DNA of 7,974 nucleotides. Source: Porticoccaceae bacterium (GTDB taxonomy: Bacteria > Pseudomonadota > Gammaproteobacteria > Pseudomonadales > Porticoccaceae). This document shows, in pieces, positions 5,369 through 7,974 of this stretch. Location: the NCBI GenBank assembly GCA_003491845.1, contig DNBN01000321.1, positions 1-7,974 of the forward strand. The letters are read 5' to 3'. Each line of letters begins with the position of its first letter. Position 1 is the first letter of the stretch. The position numbers were made by a program, and so were the translations under genes. The notes under the pieces are model-generated. The model searched no databases and was not told the DNA's origin. It worked only from the letters and a program-made list of their open reading frames with translations.

Positions 5369-7741
5369 CTAGGCGGTAGATTCTTCTCTGCTGAGGCTGT
5401 TGCGTTCGATCAACATTCGAGTGATTGCGGTGGCTGGCGAGGGGGGTGCGATCAGATTTCCCTGTAATAACTGACAACCTGTATCGAGTAAAAGATGATG
5501 TATTTCGGCCTCTTCAACGCAGGGCGCGATGCAATTTAAGCCTACGGATTTGGTCAGCTCCACCAGTCCTTTAACCAAATTCCAAGAACTTTCCATATAG
5601 GGACATTCGGCCATTAACTTGTGGGAGATGCGAATCGTGCTCACATCGAATTCCCGCAGCTTCTGAATGGGCAGGGTTTGGTAGCCGACATTGTCTACCA
5701 CAAACTGAATGCCCAGAGCTTTGAGGCTGTTCAGTTGCAGAGTCAGAGGGTTGTGTATTTTTGGCAGGGTTTCGGTGTGAAGGGTAAATATCAGTGTATC
5801 TGCCTTAATGGCATATTTAGTCAGCAGAGCTTTAATGCTCAGGGTAAACGACGGGTGCTCCAGTTCACGCAGGCTGAGGGTATAGTAGATCTGCTGATCT
5901 TCGCGCCATAAGTCCTGAGTGCGCCAGAGGTCTACCTGATTAAATATCTGTTCAAGCAATGTTAGAGAGATATCCACGATCATTGAACCCGACTCGAGCA
6001 GCGCAATAATTTCATTGGCAGCAATCAATTCGTTGTCTGGATTTTTCCAGCGCAAAAATATTTGCAGGCCGCAAATCAGGTTTGTCTTAGTGTCGAGAAT
6101 CGGCTGGTAATAGGGTAAAAACGATTGGTTGTTGGTTTTGTCCCGCAGTTGCTCCAATAGCATTGCCTGAGTTTGCATCTCAGAGGGCAGTTTCTGATTG
6201 TGAAAATAGTAGTTTGATTTGCCCTCCCGCTTGATGGTGTAAAGCGCTTTGTCCGCTTGCTGCAAAATAGCCTCACCATCGGAGCTGCCATCGTTGAACA
6301 GTACTATGCCGATACTGCAGCTGATACGGAATTTCTCATCCTTGATCACTAGGGGCTCGCGGGCGGCATCAATTATTTTTTCTGCGACTTGGGCAATCTG
6401 CAGGCGCGAGGGCTCTTCTTCAGTGCCGAGGTTTTCCAGCAGCACAACGAATTCGTCACCGCCGAGGCGCGCAACAGCCTCTTCGGTACGAATCACCTTG
6501 CGCAGGCGTTGAGCAAATAGGGCCAGAGCCAAATCACCGTAGTGATGACCTCGAGTGTCGTTAATCTCTTTGAAATGATCTAAATCGATAAAGAGTAGAG
6601 AGCAGTAAGCTTGGCTGCGCTGGGCGAGTGCAACAACGCGGTTTAATTCTTCCATTAAGCGATGGCGGTTGGGCAGACCGGTCAATGGGTCGAAATAGGC
6701 CTGTTGCTTAATGCGTGTCTCGAGATTTACTCGGTCAGTCACATCTTCAACAAAGGATGCAGCACCCACCACATTCATCGCCTCATCAAACAGTGGCGTA
6801 TCATTCCATTCGCAGATAATCATGGTGCCGTCGCGAGTGACATTTTCTGCGGTGCCAGTGAAGTCTTTACCAAATAGGAAAAGATCGTTTTCCACCTGCT
6901 GAAGTAAAAAACTCTTCTTTTTGTCATATAAAAATTCTGTGGTGCGACCCAGTACCTCGTCTTTGGCATAACCAAATATGGTGGTGGCCGCTGGATTCCA
7001 GCCAATTATTTCGCGCTCTTGATTCCATTCAATAAATCCAAGAGGCGTCTGCTCGATCAGGCTGGTGATTTTTTGACTAGTGGCAATAACGACATCTGAG
7101 TGCTCGTCGGCTTTGATCATATTGCCGGTCGCCCAGCTAAAGGCCCGGCGCTGGCTAAGCTGATTGCGATTGAAGATAAAATAGGCCAGTGGGACTAGGA
7201 TTAAAAATCCCGGGTTTATCTGAGGTTGGTAGCTAAACAACGCAATAAATAATGGTGCAAAAATCAGACTCAAAAAAAGATGGCGGAAGATAGCCTTTAG
7301 CGCGTAAGTCAATGGCCAGGCGTAGGTCAGGGCAATAAGCATTAAAGATGCAAAGACCGATTTTTCTAAAGAGTCGGGGGTGATAAAGGTCACTGCTGCG
7401 GCACCGTAAAGTGCGGCAAAAATCAGTGATGAGGTGGTGATAAGGGTTTGTGTTTGACTGATGCTAGCCTTGGTGTCGCGGCGTATTTTCACGGACCACA
7501 GCCAAACGGTAAGGCTTGCTAGGACAGCTGTGGTGAGCCAGGCCCAGTTCCAGATTGTTGGGTTTTGATTGCTTGCCAAAACAACCAGTAAGATGGCGCC
7601 AGCCATTGAAATTCTTAGGCCCGAATTGATGTTTTTTGAAGCGTGCCTTTCCAACTCGATCTGTATCGAGCTGTTGAGTGAGCGGGGATTGGGCTGCTCT
7701 GCTTCCTTGAATTCCCCGAGCAAATTTTCAGTGCTCATCAT
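5369..7741 (-). CDS. Membrane PAS-GGDEF-EAL protein: predicted diguanylate cyclase with a degenerate EAL domain
   Basis: This 790-residue protein has about six membrane segments (near residues 45-60, 66-84, 100-120, 130-150, 153-170 and 177-192), a PAS domain (about 227-337, with GFIEWNQEREIIGWN), a GGDEF domain (about 345-510) and an EAL-type domain (about 525-780). The GGDEF site is intact: FDPLTGLPNR, metal Asp386, guanine contacts Asn394 and Asp403, and GGDEF at 427-431. The inhibitory RxxD site is RTEE (418-421), a near miss. The EAL domain has lost its catalytic set: EAL reads QIF (560-562), DDFG reads DNVG (683-686), KID reads RIS (704-706) and AEGVE reads APCVE (739-743). Synthesis of c-di-GMP, not breakdown, is predicted. 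The start at 7741 has AGGA 8 nt upstream; an ATG at 7750 would add three residues but has no usable ribosome binding site. bipA follows 70 bp downstream. Confidence 0.93.
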   Translation of the reverse strand: MMSTENLLGEFKEAEQPNPRSLNSSIQIELERHASKNINSGLRISMAGAILLVVLASNQNPTIWNWAWLTTAVLASLTVWLWSVKIRRDTKASISQTQTLITTSSLIFAALYGAAAVTFITPDSLEKSVFASLMLIALTYAWPLTYALKAIFRHLFLSLIFAPLFIALFSYQPQINPGFLILVPLAYFIFNRNQLSQRRAFSWATGNMIKADEHSDVVIATSQKITSLIEQTPLGFIEWNQEREIIGWNPAATTIFGYAKDEVLGRTTEFLYDKKKSFLLQQVENDLFLFGKDFTGTAENVTRDGTMIICEWNDTPLFDEAMNVVGAASFVEDVTDRVNLETRIKQQAYFDPLTGLPNRHRLMEELNRVVALAQRSQAYCSLLFIDLDHFKEINDTRGHHYGDLALALFAQRLRKVIRTEEAVARLGGDEFVVLLENLGTEEEPSRLQIAQVAEKIIDAAREPLVIKDEKFRISCSIGIVLFNDGSSDGEAILQQADKALYTIKREGKSNYYFHNQKLPSEMQTQAMLLEQLRDKTNNQSFLPYYQPILDTKTNLICGLQIFLRWKNPDNELIAANEIIALLESGSMIVDISLTLLEQIFNQVDLWRTQDLWREDQQIYYTLSLRELEHPSFTLSIKALLTKYAIKADTLIFTLHTETLPKIHNPLTLQLNSLKALGIQFVVDNVGYQTLPIQKLREFDVSTIRISHKLMAECPYMESSWNLVKGLVELTKSVGLNCIAPCVEEAEIHHLLLDTGCQLLQGNLIAPPSPATAITRMLIERNSLSREESTA

Positions 7742-7749
7742 CGGCTGCA

Positions 7750-7753
7750 TCCT
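7750..7753 (-). promoter_or_regulatory. Ribosome binding site of the PAS-GGDEF-EAL gene
   Basis: The - strand AGGA lies 8 bases before the ATG at 7741 and 11 before the next ATG at 7738. It overlaps the ATG at 7750 and so cannot serve it, which is why 7741 was chosen as the start. Confidence 0.45.
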
Positions 7754-7797
7754 GCGGCTGATTTCGGTTGGACAAAACTCAGGCTAAGCTCTAAATA

Positions 7798-7826
7798 TAG
7801 TCGCTTCTCAGTGACAATGGCGACTA
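7798..7826. repeat. Inverted repeat upstream of the PAS-GGDEF-EAL gene
   Basis: TAGTCGC (7798-7804) and GCGACTA (7820-7826) are perfect 7-base reverse complements separated by 15 bases. On the - strand a TATATT that could act as a -10 box overlaps the end of the second arm, about 57 bases before the start codon. An operator overlapping the promoter is possible. A terminator for the gene to the right is less likely, since only a weak, interrupted T-run follows. Otherwise the stretch 7751-7910 appears non-coding. Confidence 0.35.
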
Positions 7827-7910
7827 ATCAGCTTAAATAATGCGAAATAGAGCACATATACTGTTGTTATGATTACATGTTTCTTGTTCTGGATCTGTCG
7901 CTTGAAAGGG

Positions 7911-7974
7911 TTAGGGGGTAAAGACTGCGATCTTTTCAAAGCCGTTTTTTTGCAATGCGTCAGCATGGAGGCGG
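7911..7974 (-). CDS. Possible 3' end of an unidentified upstream gene
   Basis: On the - strand one frame is open from the window edge for 20 codons, ending in a TAA at 7911-7913. The peptide tail reads LHADALQKNGFEKIAVFTP, which looks like natural protein (amphipathic helix, then a beta strand). I do not recognise the family. The fragment is too short to distinguish from a chance open frame; its main support is that it would put another same-strand gene about 170 bp upstream of the PAS-GGDEF-EAL gene. Confidence 0.3.
   Translation of the reverse strand, partial: RLHADALQKNGFEKIAVFTP

Noticed and set aside
7569..7787. 72-codon + strand open frame opposite the start of the PAS-GGDEF-EAL gene.
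   Set aside because: It lies antisense to a well-supported coding region, resembles no known family, and its composition follows from the membrane-segment codons on the other strand.
7954..7974. Possible + strand gene start (ATG at 7955 or 7965) at the right edge.
   Set aside because: Neither ATG has a ribosome binding site, and too few codons are visible. The - strand reading of the same bases looks more protein-like.

Overview
This window looks like ordinary chromosomal DNA from a gammaproteobacterium, probably a marine, moderately AT-leaning member such as the Cellvibrionales or a related order. The placement is inferred from how Mpl, Dtd, Tag and BipA read against their Escherichia coli relatives, and from a pip-dtd pair like that of Pseudomonas. 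It is not proven. I see no transposase, phage gene, CRISPR array, tRNA or rRNA.

Layout, left to right. The 3' end of mpl (murein peptide ligase) enters on the + strand and meets dtd (D-aminoacyl-tRNA deacylase) tail to tail, with the two stop codons overlapping. dtd lies 3 nt behind pip (prolyl aminopeptidase) on the - strand, so the two form a likely two-gene transcript. A 123-bp divergent gap separates pip from tag (3-methyladenine DNA glycosylase I) on the + strand. Just before the tag ribosome binding site in this gap is a conspicuous near-perfect inverted repeat.

The rest of the window is on the - strand. In transcription order it holds a large membrane PAS-GGDEF-EAL protein, the translational GTPase bipA/typA, and a second membrane protein with a GGDEF domain, which ends 10 bp from the end of tag. 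The far right edge carries about 160 bp of non-coding leader and possibly the last 20 codons of another - strand gene.

The most interesting content is the pair of cyclic-di-GMP-type proteins flanking bipA, which are degenerate in complementary ways. The upstream protein keeps a complete GGDEF active site but has lost almost every catalytic residue of its EAL domain, so it is predicted to make c-di-GMP and not to degrade it. The downstream protein has lost its GGDEF signature (it reads DGNAF) and a guanine-contacting Asp, so it is predicted to be catalytically dead and perhaps a sensor or binding partner. BipA has its own good -10 box, so the three genes may be only partly co-transcribed. The remaining genes are housekeeping: murein recycling, tRNA proofreading, peptide turnover and base-excision repair. 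I did not find a clearly novel multi-gene system.
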